Made by a program: the position numbers and the translations under genes
In this document: in pieces, positions 37,154 to 46,989 of the stretch
How the letters are laid out: each line of letters begins with the position of its first letter
Numbering within the stretch: the first letter of the stretch is position 1
The notes under the pieces: generated by a model
Told to the model about the DNA's origin: nothing
Databases searched by the model: none
Seen by the model: the letters and a program-made list of their open reading frames with translations, nothing else
Assembly (NCBI RefSeq): GCF_900110425.1
Contig: NZ_FODS01000011.1
Span: 1-64,000, forward strand
DNA: 64,000 nucleotides
Reading direction: 5' to 3'
From: Salinihabitans flavidus
GTDB lineage: Bacteria > Pseudomonadota > Alphaproteobacteria > Rhodobacterales > Rhodobacteraceae

Positions 37154-37729
37154 TCAGGCGTGCCCGGCGCTCGACGACAGGGTCAGCGCGTCGACCCCGA
37201 TACTCCGGAGCGCGGCAGTCCATTTGTCGGCATCGGGCAGGTCGAACACCATTGTCTGCGTCGGATCGCACACCAGCCAGCCATTTGCCGCGATCTCGGC
37301 CTCGATCTGCCCCGGTCCCCAACCGGCATAGCCAAGCGCCATCAGCGCCCGGTCCGGTCCGGCCCCCCTGGCCATCTCTTCGAGAATATCGAGTGTCGCG
37401 GTCATCGCGAACCCCTCGCTCACCGCCATCGTGGACAGCTCCGAGCGATAGTCCGGCGAATGCAGGACAAATCCGCGTCCGCCTTCCACCGGGCCGCCGA
37501 AATGCAGCCCGATATTGCCCCTGGGATCGCTCTGCTCGATGGAAAGCTGTTCAAGCAGGTCCGACAGGCGCATGTCCTCGACCGGCTTGTTCACGATCAG
37601 GCCCATCGCTCCGTCGTCCGAATAGGCGCACAGAAACACGACAGCATTCGCAAACCGCGGATCGCCCATGCCCGGCATGGCGATCAGCATCTTGCCACTG
37701 AGATCGAGTGCCTCTTTGTCGTCCTGCAC
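37154..37729 (-). CDS. YqgE/AlgH family protein (UPF0301)
   Basis: A 191-residue cytoplasmic protein of the UPF0301 family; function not settled. Signatures are [41 protein letters not shown] and [16 protein letters not shown] use a GTG start at 37729 because an AGGAGG site lies 8 bases before it and the protein then has the family length; the open frame further upstream has no ribosome-binding site and would overlap the divergent gene. Confidence 0.9.
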   Translation of the reverse strand: MQDDKEALDLSGKMLIAMPGMGDPRFANAVVFLCAYSDDGAMGLIVNKPVEDMRLSDLLEQLSIEQSDPRGNIGLHFGGPVEGGRGFVLHSPDYRSELSTMAVSEGFAMTATLDILEEMARGAGPDRALMALGYAGWGPGQIEAEIAANGWLVCDPTQTMVFDLPDADKWTAALRSIGVDALTLSSSAGHA

Positions 37730-37882
37730 GTCCGGGGCCTCCTGATCTTCTGTGCCAGTCCCTTCAAGATGAGGTTCGCCGCCGCCCGGTGCAAGCCCTG
37801 TCGCGGCGCGGACGGAAATTGACACATCCCCTCGCCGGAAAGTGAGTTGGCAATCGCGCCGCGATCCCTCATCTAGGTCCGC

Positions 37883-38686
37883 ATGATACGCCACTTGCTC
37901 CTGTTGCTCACTCTTTTCGCCATGCCTGTGGCCGCGCTGTCACAATCCTTCGACCGGGTGGTGCAGGTGGAAATTCTGCCCGGCTGGCGCAATTCCGACG
38001 GCAGCCACATGGCGGCGCTGCGCTTCACGCTCAATCCCGGCTGGAAAACCTATTGGCGCGCGCCCGGCGACGCGGGCATCCCGCCCCGCTTCGACTGGAG
38101 CGGCTCATCCAACCTCAAAGGGGTGGAACCGATTTGGCCGACCCCGAAAGTCATCTCGCAGAACGGCCTGCGTTCCATCGGGTATGAGCAGGAGCTGATC
38201 CTGCCGCTGCGCCTGACCCCCGCCCGCGCCGGGGCGCCGATCTCGCTCGACGTCGAAATGGACATCGGCGTCTGCCGCGACATCTGCGTGCCAAGCGAAC
38301 TGACAACGCGCGCGACACTTCCCCGAACCGGCGGAACACGCGATCCGCGCATTGCCGCGGCGCTGGCCGACCGCCCCTATTCCGAGGGCGAGGCGGGCGT
38401 GCGCTCGGCGACCTGCACACTTCGCCCCACCGCCGACGGAATGCATCTGTCCGCCCGCATCATCCTGCCGGACACCGGCGGCCCCGAGGTTGCCGTGATC
38501 GAAACCGCCGATCCACGGCTGTGGGTCGCCGAGCCTAAAACAGCGCGGCAGGGTGACACGCTCATCGCGGAGACCGAATTGATGCATGTGGACGGCGAGC
38601 CCTTCATGCTCGACCGCTCCGGTCTGCGCTTTACCGTCATCGGTGGCAGCCGCGCGGTGGACATCCGGGGCTGCACCGCGGGCTGA
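37883..38686 (+). CDS. Stand-alone DsbD N-terminal-like domain protein
   Basis: A 267-residue periplasmic protein: signal peptide 1-20, then a domain resembling the N-terminal immunoglobulin-like part of DsbD (PF11412 type), with [20 protein letters not shown] and a CRDIC pair at Cys131/Cys135. DsbD passes electrons from the cytoplasm to periplasmic thiol proteins; this protein lacks the membrane and thioredoxin parts, so it would need a separate CcdA/ScsB-type partner. Two further cysteines lie near residues 179 and 264. Convergent with the acyltransferase gene, 13 bp apart. Confidence 0.82.
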   Translation: MIRHLLLLLTLFAMPVAALSQSFDRVVQVEILPGWRNSDGSHMAALRFTLNPGWKTYWRAPGDAGIPPRFDWSGSSNLKGVEPIWPTPKVISQNGLRSIGYEQELILPLRLTPARAGAPISLDVEMDIGVCRDICVPSELTTRATLPRTGGTRDPRIAAALADRPYSEGEAGVRSATCTLRPTADGMHLSARIILPDTGGPEVAVIETADPRLWVAEPKTARQGDTLIAETELMHVDGEPFMLDRSGLRFTVIGGSRAVDIRGCTAG

Positions 38687-38699
38687 TCCCGCACCGCGC

Positions 38700-39575
38700 C
38701 TAGGTGCCCTGCCAGCGGCGCAACATCCAATACCACTGATCGGGATGGCTGCGGATGCGCGCCGACAGGCTGTCATTGAAGGCCTGCGTCATCGACAGGC
38801 TGTCGGTATGCGCAATCGGCGCCTCGAACTCCACGGAAAACTCGCTGCCGTCCCCGGTGCGGATGCCATAGGCCGGAACCATCGGCAGACCGAATTTCAA
38901 CGCCAGATGCGCCGGCGAAAGCGAGGTCAGCGCCGGACGTCCCAGAAACGGCAACGGCACCCCGTCGGGATGCTTTTCGTCAAGCAGCACCGCAATGAAC
39001 CCGCCGCCGCGCAAATGCCGGACAAGCGCCTTGGTGCCAATGCGCCCGGTGGCCAGGATGGGCTTCCCCCCCGCCTCGATCCCGGCGAAAAGGCGCCGCT
39101 GGTAGTGGCGGTTGGTCTGCGGACGATAGACCGCGCCGGTTTCCATCCCCTCGGCCTTGAGCACCGCACGCACCGCCTCCCATTGACCGAAATGACCGGA
39201 GACGATGATCGCCCCCTTTCCCTCTGTCCGGGCCTGCCGCAAGGCCGCAAGCCCGGGGCCGGAGACGTGGAACTTGTCCTGCCGGATCTGAAACTCAGCG
39301 TTGTGGTAGATCTCGAACAGGGTCTGGCCCATGTTGCGCCCCATGCCGCGGCAGAGCGCCATCCGCTCGGCGCGGGGCATATCGGGAAAGACGCGCCGCA
39401 CCTCGCGGCTGAACCGGCGCCGGGCCGGGGGAAACCAGCGCATGACCTCGCCCACCGCTGTGCCCAGAGCGCGCGAGCGCAACTCGAACGCCCGCCGCCG
39501 TGAATAGGCAAGCGCCGACCACAAGGGAAGATACCGGACGTGATGCCAGGCGGATTTGACCGAACGAAGCAGCAT
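38700..39575 (-). CDS. LpxL/HtrB-type lysophospholipid or lipid A acyltransferase
   Basis: A 291-residue membrane-associated acyltransferase. The catalytic H-x4-E motif is HFGQWE (His128, Glu133) and the later GGGFIAVLLDEKHPDGVPLP, FLGRPALTSLSPAHLALKFG match the lauroyl/myristoyl transferase family, which adds a secondary acyl chain to lipid A. The N-terminal membrane helix typical of LpxL is weak, so a role on ornithine lipid or another lipid is possible. Upstream are 167 bp without a gene. Confidence 0.88.
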   Translation of the reverse strand: MLLRSVKSAWHHVRYLPLWSALAYSRRRAFELRSRALGTAVGEVMRWFPPARRRFSREVRRVFPDMPRAERMALCRGMGRNMGQTLFEIYHNAEFQIRQDKFHVSGPGLAALRQARTEGKGAIIVSGHFGQWEAVRAVLKAEGMETGAVYRPQTNRHYQRRLFAGIEAGGKPILATGRIGTKALVRHLRGGGFIAVLLDEKHPDGVPLPFLGRPALTSLSPAHLALKFGLPMVPAYGIRTGDGSEFSVEFEAPIAHTDSLSMTQAFNDSLSARIRSHPDQWYWMLRRWQGT

Positions 39576-39742
39576 GGCCCCTATATGGCCGGACTCGCCG
39601 GCGTCGCCAAGGGCAGACCGCGCCGGGGCGAGAGGAAAACACGCCTGCCGCCGGGGAACGGTGCCTTCCCGCCCTTACAAACGCGGGCCGGGAGAAGGTG
39701 TTTTCGGCCCGCATTTTACACTTGCAGCGTTGTCTTCGGAAG

Positions 39743-42700
39743 TCACCGCGCGCCGCCGATGCCGCGCCGCCGCCGGGAAAGCACCAGTCTGGCCGCCGAC
39801 ATCCCGTAGACGACCAGCACAAGCCCCGCCGTCCCGGCCAGAAACAGCGCCAGCGCCCCCACTGGCCCCGCAGCCGTTCCCGGCAGCACCCCATCCACCG
39901 CCGGATGCAGGCTGCCTGCCGCCACCTGCCAGCCCATCGTCACCACCAGCCAGCCCGCGATGATCGCCCCCGCGCCCAGCACCGTGCCGCGCAGCGCCGG
40001 CGCGCGCAGCCCGCGCCGCAGCCCGGCCACCTGCCGGCCCAGATCGCGCTGCACCGCGATCAGCACCGGCACCACGATCAGCACCAGCACCATGCCAAAG
40101 CCCAACCCGTAGACCAGCGTGATCACCGTCGGCTTGAGGAACTGCGCCTGCTGCGAGCGTTCGAACAGAAGCGGCGCAAGCCCGAGCACCGTCGTCATCG
40201 TCGTCAGCATCACCGGCCGAAGCCGGTCCGCCGCCCCGTCGATGATCGCCCGAATCAACCCCCGGTCGCGCGCGTATTCGTCGATCGTGGTCACGAGCAC
40301 GATGGAATCGTTGATGATGATCCCGGTCATGCCCAGAAGCCCCACCACCGTGAACATGCTGAGCGGCACGCCATGCAGATAGTGTCCGAAGATCGCCCCC
40401 ACCAGCCCGAACGGAATGATCGCCATCACGACCAGTGGCCGCGTCCAGCTCGAGAACACCCAGGCCAGCACCAGAAATATCCCCGTCAGCACGAGAATCA
40501 GCCCGGTGCGCGCGTCCTTGAGAAAGGCGTTCTCCTGCTCCGCCAACCCGGCGAGCCTCCAGTCCACCTGAAGCCGCGCGGCGATACCGGGCAGGATGTC
40601 CTGCGCCAGCGCACTCTGGATTTCGGCCGCCCGCGCCGCGTCGTCGCCAGAGATGTCGCCCGTGACCGACACCACGCGGATGCCGTTCTCGCGGCGCACG
40701 GTGGAAAACCCGCTGCGATGCTCGACGCTGACGATCTCGGCAAGCGGCACATAAACCCCCTGCCCACTGCGCATCATGGAGCGTTCCAGGAAATCCGCCG
40801 TCAGCTCGCCTTCGGGAAGTTCGACCCGGATACGCGCGCTGCGCGGCCCGACTGGATAGGTCGCCGCCTCCAGCCCGCCGAGCCGGTGCCGCAGCACCCG
40901 GCCCAGCCCGTCGATGGTGAAGCCAAGCGCCCGACCCTGCGGGGTCAGCTCGAGGATGAGTTCCTCCTTGTCATAGGCGAGCGTATCCTCCATCGCCGAC
41001 ACCTCTGGATACTCTGCCAATGAGGACTTCAGCGCCTCGGAGGCCGCCTTGAGCGTTTCGCTGTCCGCGCCCGAGAACTGCACATCAAGCGCATCTCCCC
41101 CCGGCCCCGACCGCCAGCCCCGGAAACTGACCTCCTCGACAAGCGGATGCGGCTCGACCCGCTCCTGCAACTCGCCGACAAAGGCAAAGCTGGAATAGGG
41201 CCGCAGGTCCGCGTCGATCAACTCGATCGCGATCCCGCCGAGCTGATCGGGATCCTTGGTGTCCGCTCCGGACAGCCCGCGCCCGGTATTGCCGCCGATC
41301 TCCGCGATGACATACTCAAGCGGATTGCGCCCGTACCGCTCTTCATAGTCCGCACCAAGCGCCTCCGTCGCGCGCTGCAACTCGCGCATCATCTCCATGG
41401 AATCGGCGCGCGTGGCTCCCGGTGCCATCATGAAATTGCCGCTGACCGAGGCTTGCTCCGGCGCGTTCCAGAACCGCCATTGCACCTCCCCGTTCAGCAA
41501 AAGCGCCACCTGGCTCGACAGGATCACGATCACCCCCGCCAGCACCGGATACCGCGCCGCGATCACGAAGGCGCTGAACCGGCGGAACGGAACGTCGCGC
41601 AACCAGCGGAACCCACGGTTCACCGTGCGCGAGGGCCAGTCGTACCAATGTTCCTTCGCGCTGTGCGTCAGGGCATGGGCCATATGGTTGGGCAGGATCA
41701 GGAAACACTCGACCAGCGATGCCAGCAGCACCACGATCACCGTGAACGGAATGTCAGAGATCATATCCCCGAACCGCCCGCCAATCGCCATCAATCCGAA
41801 AAAGGCGATCACCGTCGTCAGGGTGGAGGAAAACACAGGAAGCGCCATGCGCCGCGCGGCGGTCTCGGCGGCCACCACCGGCGCTTCGCCAAGCCGCCGC
41901 GCGCGCATGTCGGCATGCTCGCCCACCACGATGGCATCATCCACCACGATCCCCAGCGTGATGATCAGCCCGAACAACGACACCATGTTGAGCGTCAGCC
42001 CCGCCGCATACATCATCGCGATCGCCGCGCACATCGCCACAGGAATGCCCGCCGCCACGAAGAAGGCGACCCGCGCGTTGAGAAACAGGAACAACAGCGC
42101 CAGAACAAGGCCCAGCCCCATCAGCCCGTTATCGACAAGGATATCCAGACGCCCGGTGATCGCCTCCGCCCGCGTGCGGATAAGCTCCACCGAGACGCCC
42201 TCGGGCAAGGTCGCCTCAAGCTCCTCCGCCACGTCCTCGACGCGGCGCTGAATCGCGATGGAATCGCCCTTGTCACTGCGATCCACGCGCACCGTGATCG
42301 CCGGATGTTCACCCACGAAATAGCTGCGCGCGCGGGTGATCCCCTCGACACGGACCCGCGCGATCTCCGCGATGGTCAGCGTGCTGCCATCGGGGTTGGA
42401 ACGCAGGGCGATGCCCCCGATCTGATCGGCGCTGCGCTTCTCCACCCCGGTGCGCACCCGCGTGTTGGCGCCGGTCACATCCCCGGCCGGGTCGGTATCG
42501 ACCTGCGCCGCGATGGCGCCGGCGATCTCGGCCATGCTGATGTCATGCGCGATCAGGCTGGACGAGGGCACCTCCACCACTGTCTGCGGCGCGGCAACGC
42601 CCTGAATGGTGGTGCGCGTCACTCCTGCCGCGAACAGCCGCGCAACGAATTCATCGGCAAACCCGCCAAGCTGCTCTGTCCCCACCGGCCCGGTGATCAC

Positions 42701-43123
42701 CACATCGGTCACCCGGTCGCGCCACGCCCCACGCCGCACGACCGGCTCTTCCGCCTCTTCGGGCAGCGTCGTCACCGTATCGATGGCCGATTGCACGTCC
42801 GCGGCGGCCCGCGCCATGTCCCAGCCCGGCTCGAAGTCTATCACGACAGAGGCACGCCCCTCGGTGGACCGGCTGTCAGAGCTTTCGACCCCCTCGACGG
42901 CAAGAAGCACCGGCTCCAGCACCTGCACGATGGCCGTGTCCACATCCTCGGCCCCCGCGCCCTCCCACAGGACCGAAACGCTCACGTTGTCGATGATCAC
43001 ATCGGGAAAGAACTGCGCCCGCATCCGCGGCCCCGCCGCCAGCCCGGCCACGATCAGAACCACCAGAAGAAGGTTCGCCGCCGTGGCGTGGCGGGTGAAA
43101 TAGCTCAGGAGACCGCGCCCCAC
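39743..43123 (-). CDS. RND efflux transporter permease
   Basis: A 1126-residue inner-membrane proton-driven pump subunit of the AcrB/MexB superfamily. It starts MGRGLLSYFTRHATAANLLL and carries large periplasmic porter domains in both halves. The proton-relay aspartates sit in LGIVVDDAIVVGEHADMRAR (transmembrane helix 4). The second half has GMTGIIINDSIVLVTTIDEY. The divergence from AcrB is considerable and it belongs with the less studied alphaproteobacterial RND groups. It starts 4 bp after the adaptor stop, an operon. Confidence 0.94.
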   Translation of the reverse strand: MGRGLLSYFTRHATAANLLLVVLIVAGLAAGPRMRAQFFPDVIIDNVSVSVLWEGAGAEDVDTAIVQVLEPVLLAVEGVESSDSRSTEGRASVVIDFEPGWDMARAAADVQSAIDTVTTLPEEAEEPVVRRGAWRDRVTDVVITGPVGTEQLGGFADEFVARLFAAGVTRTTIQGVAAPQTVVEVPSSSLIAHDISMAEIAGAIAAQVDTDPAGDVTGANTRVRTGVEKRSADQIGGIALRSNPDGSTLTIAEIARVRVEGITRARSYFVGEHPAITVRVDRSDKGDSIAIQRRVEDVAEELEATLPEGVSVELIRTRAEAITGRLDILVDNGLMGLGLVLALLFLFLNARVAFFVAAGIPVAMCAAIAMMYAAGLTLNMVSLFGLIITLGIVVDDAIVVGEHADMRARRLGEAPVVAAETAARRMALPVFSSTLTTVIAFFGLMAIGGRFGDMISDIPFTVIVVLLASLVECFLILPNHMAHALTHSAKEHWYDWPSRTVNRGFRWLRDVPFRRFSAFVIAARYPVLAGVIVILSSQVALLLNGEVQWRFWNAPEQASVSGNFMMAPGATRADSMEMMRELQRATEALGADYEERYGRNPLEYVIAEIGGNTGRGLSGADTKDPDQLGGIAIELIDADLRPYSSFAFVGELQERVEPHPLVEEVSFRGWRSGPGGDALDVQFSGADSETLKAASEALKSSLAEYPEVSAMEDTLAYDKEELILELTPQGRALGFTIDGLGRVLRHRLGGLEAATYPVGPRSARIRVELPEGELTADFLERSMMRSGQGVYVPLAEIVSVEHRSGFSTVRRENGIRVVSVTGDISGDDAARAAEIQSALAQDILPGIAARLQVDWRLAGLAEQENAFLKDARTGLILVLTGIFLVLAWVFSSWTRPLVVMAIIPFGLVGAIFGHYLHGVPLSMFTVVGLLGMTGIIINDSIVLVTTIDEYARDRGLIRAIIDGAADRLRPVMLTTMTTVLGLAPLLFERSQQAQFLKPTVITLVYGLGFGMVLVLIVVPVLIAVQRDLGRQVAGLRRGLRAPALRGTVLGAGAIIAGWLVVTMGWQVAAGSLHPAVDGVLPGTAAGPVGALALFLAGTAGLVLVVYGMSAARLVLSRRRRGIGGAR

Positions 43124-43127
43124 CGGC

Positions 43128-44591
43128 TCAGCCCCCCATCCGGGCTTCGATCCGGCTCACCGTCCGGGCCGGCACGCGTGGTTGCGACAGTTCGGACAAA
43201 AGCCGCTCCTTCACCGCGTCGGGCAACCGGGCGTTGCCCTCCACATAGGCCATGAGCCGCGCCCGTCTATCCTCGCTGAGGTCGAGCATATCCGGCACCT
43301 CCGGCACCTGCGCGGCTTCGCCCTCGCGCCGCAGCGGTCGCACAAGGATACCGGGGCCGAGAAGCGGCGTGCGCTGCGTGACCACCTCGCGTCCGGCCAG
43401 CCCGTCACCGCGCACCAGCACGTCGTCGCCCTGCCGCCGCAGAACCGTCACCGCCAGCGCCTCAAGCCTGTCGTCGCCGCCCAGCACAAGCACCCGGTCC
43501 GCCGCATCGACCGCCGTGGCCGGAAGACGCACAACCCGCTCCAGCGGCGCCTCGCGCACCCGCACGGTCACGAAATCGCCGGGCTTGAAACCGCGCGCGC
43601 CCTCCAGTTGCGCGAAAAGCTGCCGGCCAATCTGCCCCTCTCCCACCGCCGCGCTGTCGCGGCTGAGCGTGCCGGTCGCCGTCAGACCCACACTCATGGC
43701 CTCAAGAGTCACGGTCACCTCTGCGGAACGCAGCCCGCCCGCATCATCCAGCAACCGCGCATACTGCGGCGTGGACACGCGGAACGCCACCTCGAGCGCC
43801 TCCGGATCGATCAGGACCGCCAGCTTCTCATTGGCCGACACCCGCCGCCCGGCAACGATGGACACCTCCGATAGCGTCCCGTCGAAATCGGCCTCGATGC
43901 GCGTATCGGCCAGCCGCCGCTCGGCCTCGTCCAGCACGATCCCGGCGCGCATGATCCGGGTTTTGCTCTGGTCCAGCCGTGTTTCGGCCTGCGCCACCGC
44001 CTGCCGCCGCGCAAGCACCGCCTGCCGCGCTGCCGATGCGGCAAGTTCTGCGGTCTCCACCGCTGCCGCCGTGCCCACCCCGCGCGCTTCCAGCTCCCGC
44101 TGGCGCGTCAGGGCCCGCTCGCGCAACTCCGCCTGCTCACGCGCCGCGGCCAGCTCGTCGCGCGCCAGCGCCAGCGCGCGCTCCGCATCGCGCGCCTCAG
44201 CCTCGGCGTCGGCCACATCGGCGCGCGCCTGCGCGACCGCCGATTTCGCATCCGCCGGATCGATCTCCACCAGACGCTCACCCGCACGCACCTGCCCGCC
44301 GTCCTCGAACCGCGGCGAAAGATGAACCACCGTCCCGCCCACGGCGGTGCGCACCTCAAGATTGCGACGGCTTCGCACCTCGCCAAAGGCCACAAGCTCC
44401 GGCACCTCGGTGCGCGGCACTGCCTCGGTCACATTGACCGCAAAGACCCGCTCGCGCACTTGCGGCACCCGCGCCTCCTGCGACATCCGATCCTCGATCG
44501 CGCCCCGGATCATCTGCGCCGCGAACAGCAGCAGGCCAACCGTCACCGACAGCAGGAAAAGCCCCGTCAGGCCATGTCTGAGAAAGCGCAT
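43128..44591 (-). CDS. RND efflux periplasmic adaptor (MFP)
   Basis: A 487-residue membrane-fusion protein that links the RND pump to an outer-membrane channel. One N-terminal membrane anchor (about residues 8-27), a lipoyl-like half (RTAVGGTVVHLSPRFEDGGQ), then a long Ala/Glu/Arg-rich alpha-hairpin (about 110-215), then the second lipoyl half (DTRIEADFDGTLSEV) and beta-barrel. The start at 44591 with a GGGGACC site is preferred; the in-frame sequence before it is not protein-like. No outer-membrane TolC-like gene is adjacent. Confidence 0.93.
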   Translation of the reverse strand: MRFLRHGLTGLFLLSVTVGLLLFAAQMIRGAIEDRMSQEARVPQVRERVFAVNVTEAVPRTEVPELVAFGEVRSRRNLEVRTAVGGTVVHLSPRFEDGGQVRAGERLVEIDPADAKSAVAQARADVADAEAEARDAERALALARDELAAAREQAELRERALTRQRELEARGVGTAAAVETAELAASAARQAVLARRQAVAQAETRLDQSKTRIMRAGIVLDEAERRLADTRIEADFDGTLSEVSIVAGRRVSANEKLAVLIDPEALEVAFRVSTPQYARLLDDAGGLRSAEVTVTLEAMSVGLTATGTLSRDSAAVGEGQIGRQLFAQLEGARGFKPGDFVTVRVREAPLERVVRLPATAVDAADRVLVLGGDDRLEALAVTVLRRQGDDVLVRGDGLAGREVVTQRTPLLGPGILVRPLRREGEAAQVPEVPDMLDLSEDRRARLMAYVEGNARLPDAVKERLLSELSQPRVPARTVSRIEARMGG

Positions 44592-44668
44592 CTTCCGGTC
44601 CCCTGATCCACGCGACAGCCGCACGACTTGCCCTGTGCCCCGCACCGCGAAAGCCAAAGCAAGTCATC

Positions 44669-44674
44669 ATTATA
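44669..44674 (-). promoter_or_regulatory. Candidate -10 box of the RND operon
   Basis: A perfect TATAAT on the minus strand, about 78 bp before the adaptor start, in an otherwise GC-rich gap. The -35 position is poor (GACGGA), so an activator may be needed. Nothing else is seen in 44592-44832 apart from GC-rich inverted repeats. Confidence 0.4.
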
Positions 44675-44832
44675 CGGCCAATGGCCCGCATTCCGTCGCC
44701 GCGCTCACCGGAAAGTGAAACGCCCCGCGATGACGCGCAGCCCTGCCACCCGCCGCGCCCGAGGAGAAGGCCGCAGGCCGCCGACGAGAGAGCCGGCGCG
44801 CGCCCCGCGCGCTCCTTCCGGTCACGCAAGGC

Positions 44833-45381
44833 TCACCCCTTGGTGCGCCGCAGATGCTCGTTGAGCCGCGGCATGATCTCCACGAAATTGCAGGGCGCGT
44901 GGCGGTAATCGAACTGATACTTCAAGATCCCGTCCCATGCGTCCTTGCAGGCGCCGGGGCTGCCCGGCAGCGCGAACAGATAAGTGCCCATCGCCACCCC
45001 GCCCGTGGCCCGGCTCTGCACCGCACTGGTGCCGATTTTCTCATAGGAAATCATCGTGAACACCGTGCCGAAGGCGTCGATCTCCTTTTCATAGACATCG
45101 CGGTGCGCCTCCACCGTCACATCGCGCCCGGTCAACCCGGTTCCCCCGGTGGAGATGACCACATCGACCTCCGGATCGGCGCACCAGTCGCGCAGTTGCG
45201 CGGCAATCTCCGACCGCTCGTCGCGCAGGATCTTTCGGTCGGCGATCGCATGCCCCGCCGCCTCGATCCGCTCCGCCAGCACGTCGCCCGACCTGTCCTG
45301 ATCCAAGTCGCGCGTGTCCGACACCGTCAGCACCGCGATTCGCACCGGGATGAAGGTCTTGCTTTCGTCAATCCGTCCCAT
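44833..45381 (-). CDS. moaB: Molybdenum cofactor biosynthesis protein B
   Basis: MoaB (182 residues) belongs to the MogA/MoaB fold that adenylates molybdopterin before metal insertion. Motifs: RIAVLTVSDTRDLDQDRSGD, the central VVISTGGTGLTGRDVT and FALPGSPGACKDAWDGIL. The length is normal. It supplies cofactor for enzymes such as the sulfite dehydrogenase encoded at 21.5 kb. It starts 6 bp after the stop of the metallophosphoesterase gene and ends the operon udg-phosphoesterase-moaB. Confidence 0.94.
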   Translation of the reverse strand: MGRIDESKTFIPVRIAVLTVSDTRDLDQDRSGDVLAERIEAAGHAIADRKILRDERSEIAAQLRDWCADPEVDVVISTGGTGLTGRDVTVEAHRDVYEKEIDAFGTVFTMISYEKIGTSAVQSRATGGVAMGTYLFALPGSPGACKDAWDGILKYQFDYRHAPCNFVEIMPRLNEHLRRTKG

Positions 45382-45387
45382 GCGCCC

Positions 45388-45993
45388 TCACTCCTGCCCG
45401 GCCAACTCGAACCAGTTGGGCCGGGGGCCGAGGTTGACCACGCGCGCGTTCCCGATCGTCCCCTCCTGCCCCCAGGCGTCGTGAATATGCCCGCAGACCG
45501 CAAGACGCGGCTGGATCCGGGCGATGGCGTCGCGGATCGCGGTGGAACCGACCGACTGCCCCGATGACGTGCTGTCCGCGACCCCCTTGGGCGGCGAATG
45601 CAGCACCAGAATATCGGCCTGCGCGCAGGGCTCCAGTAGCGCCTCGGCCTCCACTTCGGTCAGATCCCATGACCAGTCCCCGAAGGGCGTGACCGGCACC
45701 CCGCCTCCCACGCCGTAAAGTGTCAGCCCCGCGATTTCGACCCCCTGGCCATGCAGCACGGTGATGCCCTCACGCACCGCCTCGCGCAACTCTCCGGCGC
45801 TTTCGTTGTTGCCCGGCACCACCACCATTGGCGCCGTGATCCCCGCCAGCATCTCCAGCGCCTCAGTCAACCCCTCGCGGCCGGTGCAGAAATCCCCCGC
45901 GCCGATCACAAGGTCGGCCTCGCCGCTCGCCTCCACCAGTTCGGCCGCTGCGCGGTGGGACAGGTGCAGGTCGGAAAACGCCAGTATTTTCAT
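45388..45993 (-). CDS. Metallophosphoesterase (calcineurin-like)
   Basis: A 201-residue two-metal phosphoesterase. Ligand motifs in order: SDLHLSH (Asp8, His10), GAGDF (Asp34), GNNES (Asn62-63 region), and GHIHDAWG near residue 169. The domain resembles the YfcE/Icc-like group, with substrates such as phosphodiesters or cyclic nucleotides; which one is unknown. It overlaps the udg stop by 4 bp (ATGA), so translation is coupled. Confidence 0.88.
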   Translation of the reverse strand: MKILAFSDLHLSHRAAAELVEASGEADLVIGAGDFCTGREGLTEALEMLAGITAPMVVVPGNNESAGELREAVREGITVLHGQGVEIAGLTLYGVGGGVPVTPFGDWSWDLTEVEAEALLEPCAQADILVLHSPPKGVADSTSSGQSVGSTAIRDAIARIQPRLAVCGHIHDAWGQEGTIGNARVVNLGPRPNWFELAGQE

Positions 45994-46811
45994 GAGCTTT
46001 CCCTCAGTTTCGCTTGCAATGCCAGCAGATCGGCCCAGACCTCGCGCTTGGCATGCGGGTTCCGCAAAAGATAGGCGGGGTGAAACATCGGCAGCGCCGG
46101 ACGGCCCAATGCCTCGGCCCACTGCCCGCGCAGCCGCGTGATCCCGCGCCGACCCAGCACCCCGTGACAGGCGGTGTTGCCCATCAGGACAAGCACCTCC
46201 GGCGCCGCCAGTTCCACATGCCGCCGCAGGAAGGGCATCAGCATGCCGATCTCCTCGGCGGTCGGCTCGCGGTTCTGCGGCGGGCGCCACGGCAGGATAT
46301 TGGTGATATAGACGGCGCGCTCCGCCTCCGGCAGGGCGCGGCCCAGCCCGACCGCCTCCAGCATCCGGTCGAGAAGCTGCCCGGCCCGGCCCACGAAGGG
46401 CTTGCCCGCGCGATCCTCCTCGCGGCCCGGCGCCTCGCCGATGATCATCACCCGCCCCGCCGGGTTGCCATCGGCAAAGACCGTTTGCCGCGCCCCGCGT
46501 TTCAGATCGCACAGATCGAATCGATCCAGCGCGGCCTTGAGATCCTCAAGCGTTCCGGCCGCATCCGCCGCCTCGCGCGCCGTCTCTGCGGGGTCCGGGC
46601 CGGCGGCAATCGACGGGGACGGGGTCTGTGTGCCGCCCTGCGCCTGCCCGGCCTGCGCCGGGCCTGCTGCGCCCCCGGCGGCGGGCCGGGCCGCCTCGCG
46701 CGGCAATTCATAGCAGTTGACCGGCCCGTCCCCGATGGCCTCTGTCGCGCCAAGCTCCACCTGCCATTCCAGCAGCGCCCGCGCGGTGTGAAAGTCGATC
46801 TGCGATTCCAT
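45990..46811 (-). CDS. Uracil-DNA glycosylase, family-4-like without most Fe-S ligands
   Basis: A 273-residue DNA repair enzyme that excises uracil. The catalytic domain (about 95-273) has [34 protein letters not shown] and MFHPAYLLR. In the Thermus family-4 enzyme four cysteines hold a 4Fe-4S cluster; here only Cys101 seems to remain, the third ligand being Trp175 in LPWRPPQNR. The first 90 residues are an Ala/Gly/Pro-rich linker of low complexity. First gene of a three-gene operon, divergent from pyrB. Confidence 0.85.
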   Translation of the reverse strand: MESQIDFHTARALLEWQVELGATEAIGDGPVNCYELPREAARPAAGGAAGPAQAGQAQGGTQTPSPSIAAGPDPAETAREAADAAGTLEDLKAALDRFDLCDLKRGARQTVFADGNPAGRVMIIGEAPGREEDRAGKPFVGRAGQLLDRMLEAVGLGRALPEAERAVYITNILPWRPPQNREPTAEEIGMLMPFLRRHVELAAPEVLVLMGNTACHGVLGRRGITRLRGQWAEALGRPALPMFHPAYLLRNPHAKREVWADLLALQAKLRESS

Positions 46812-46989
46812 GGCCGCAGGCTACCGCGCCGCGCGCCCCTGCGAAAGACACCATGACGCCGCGCCCGCCGATTGCGCGGTGCGGGGCCCGCGCACCCGAC
46901 CGGCACAAGCCCGCCCGCCGCGCATCCCCGCCTTGCCCCGCGCCGCGCGCCTTCCTATAACCCCGGCAACCGGCGCAAGGAGCAGGGCC

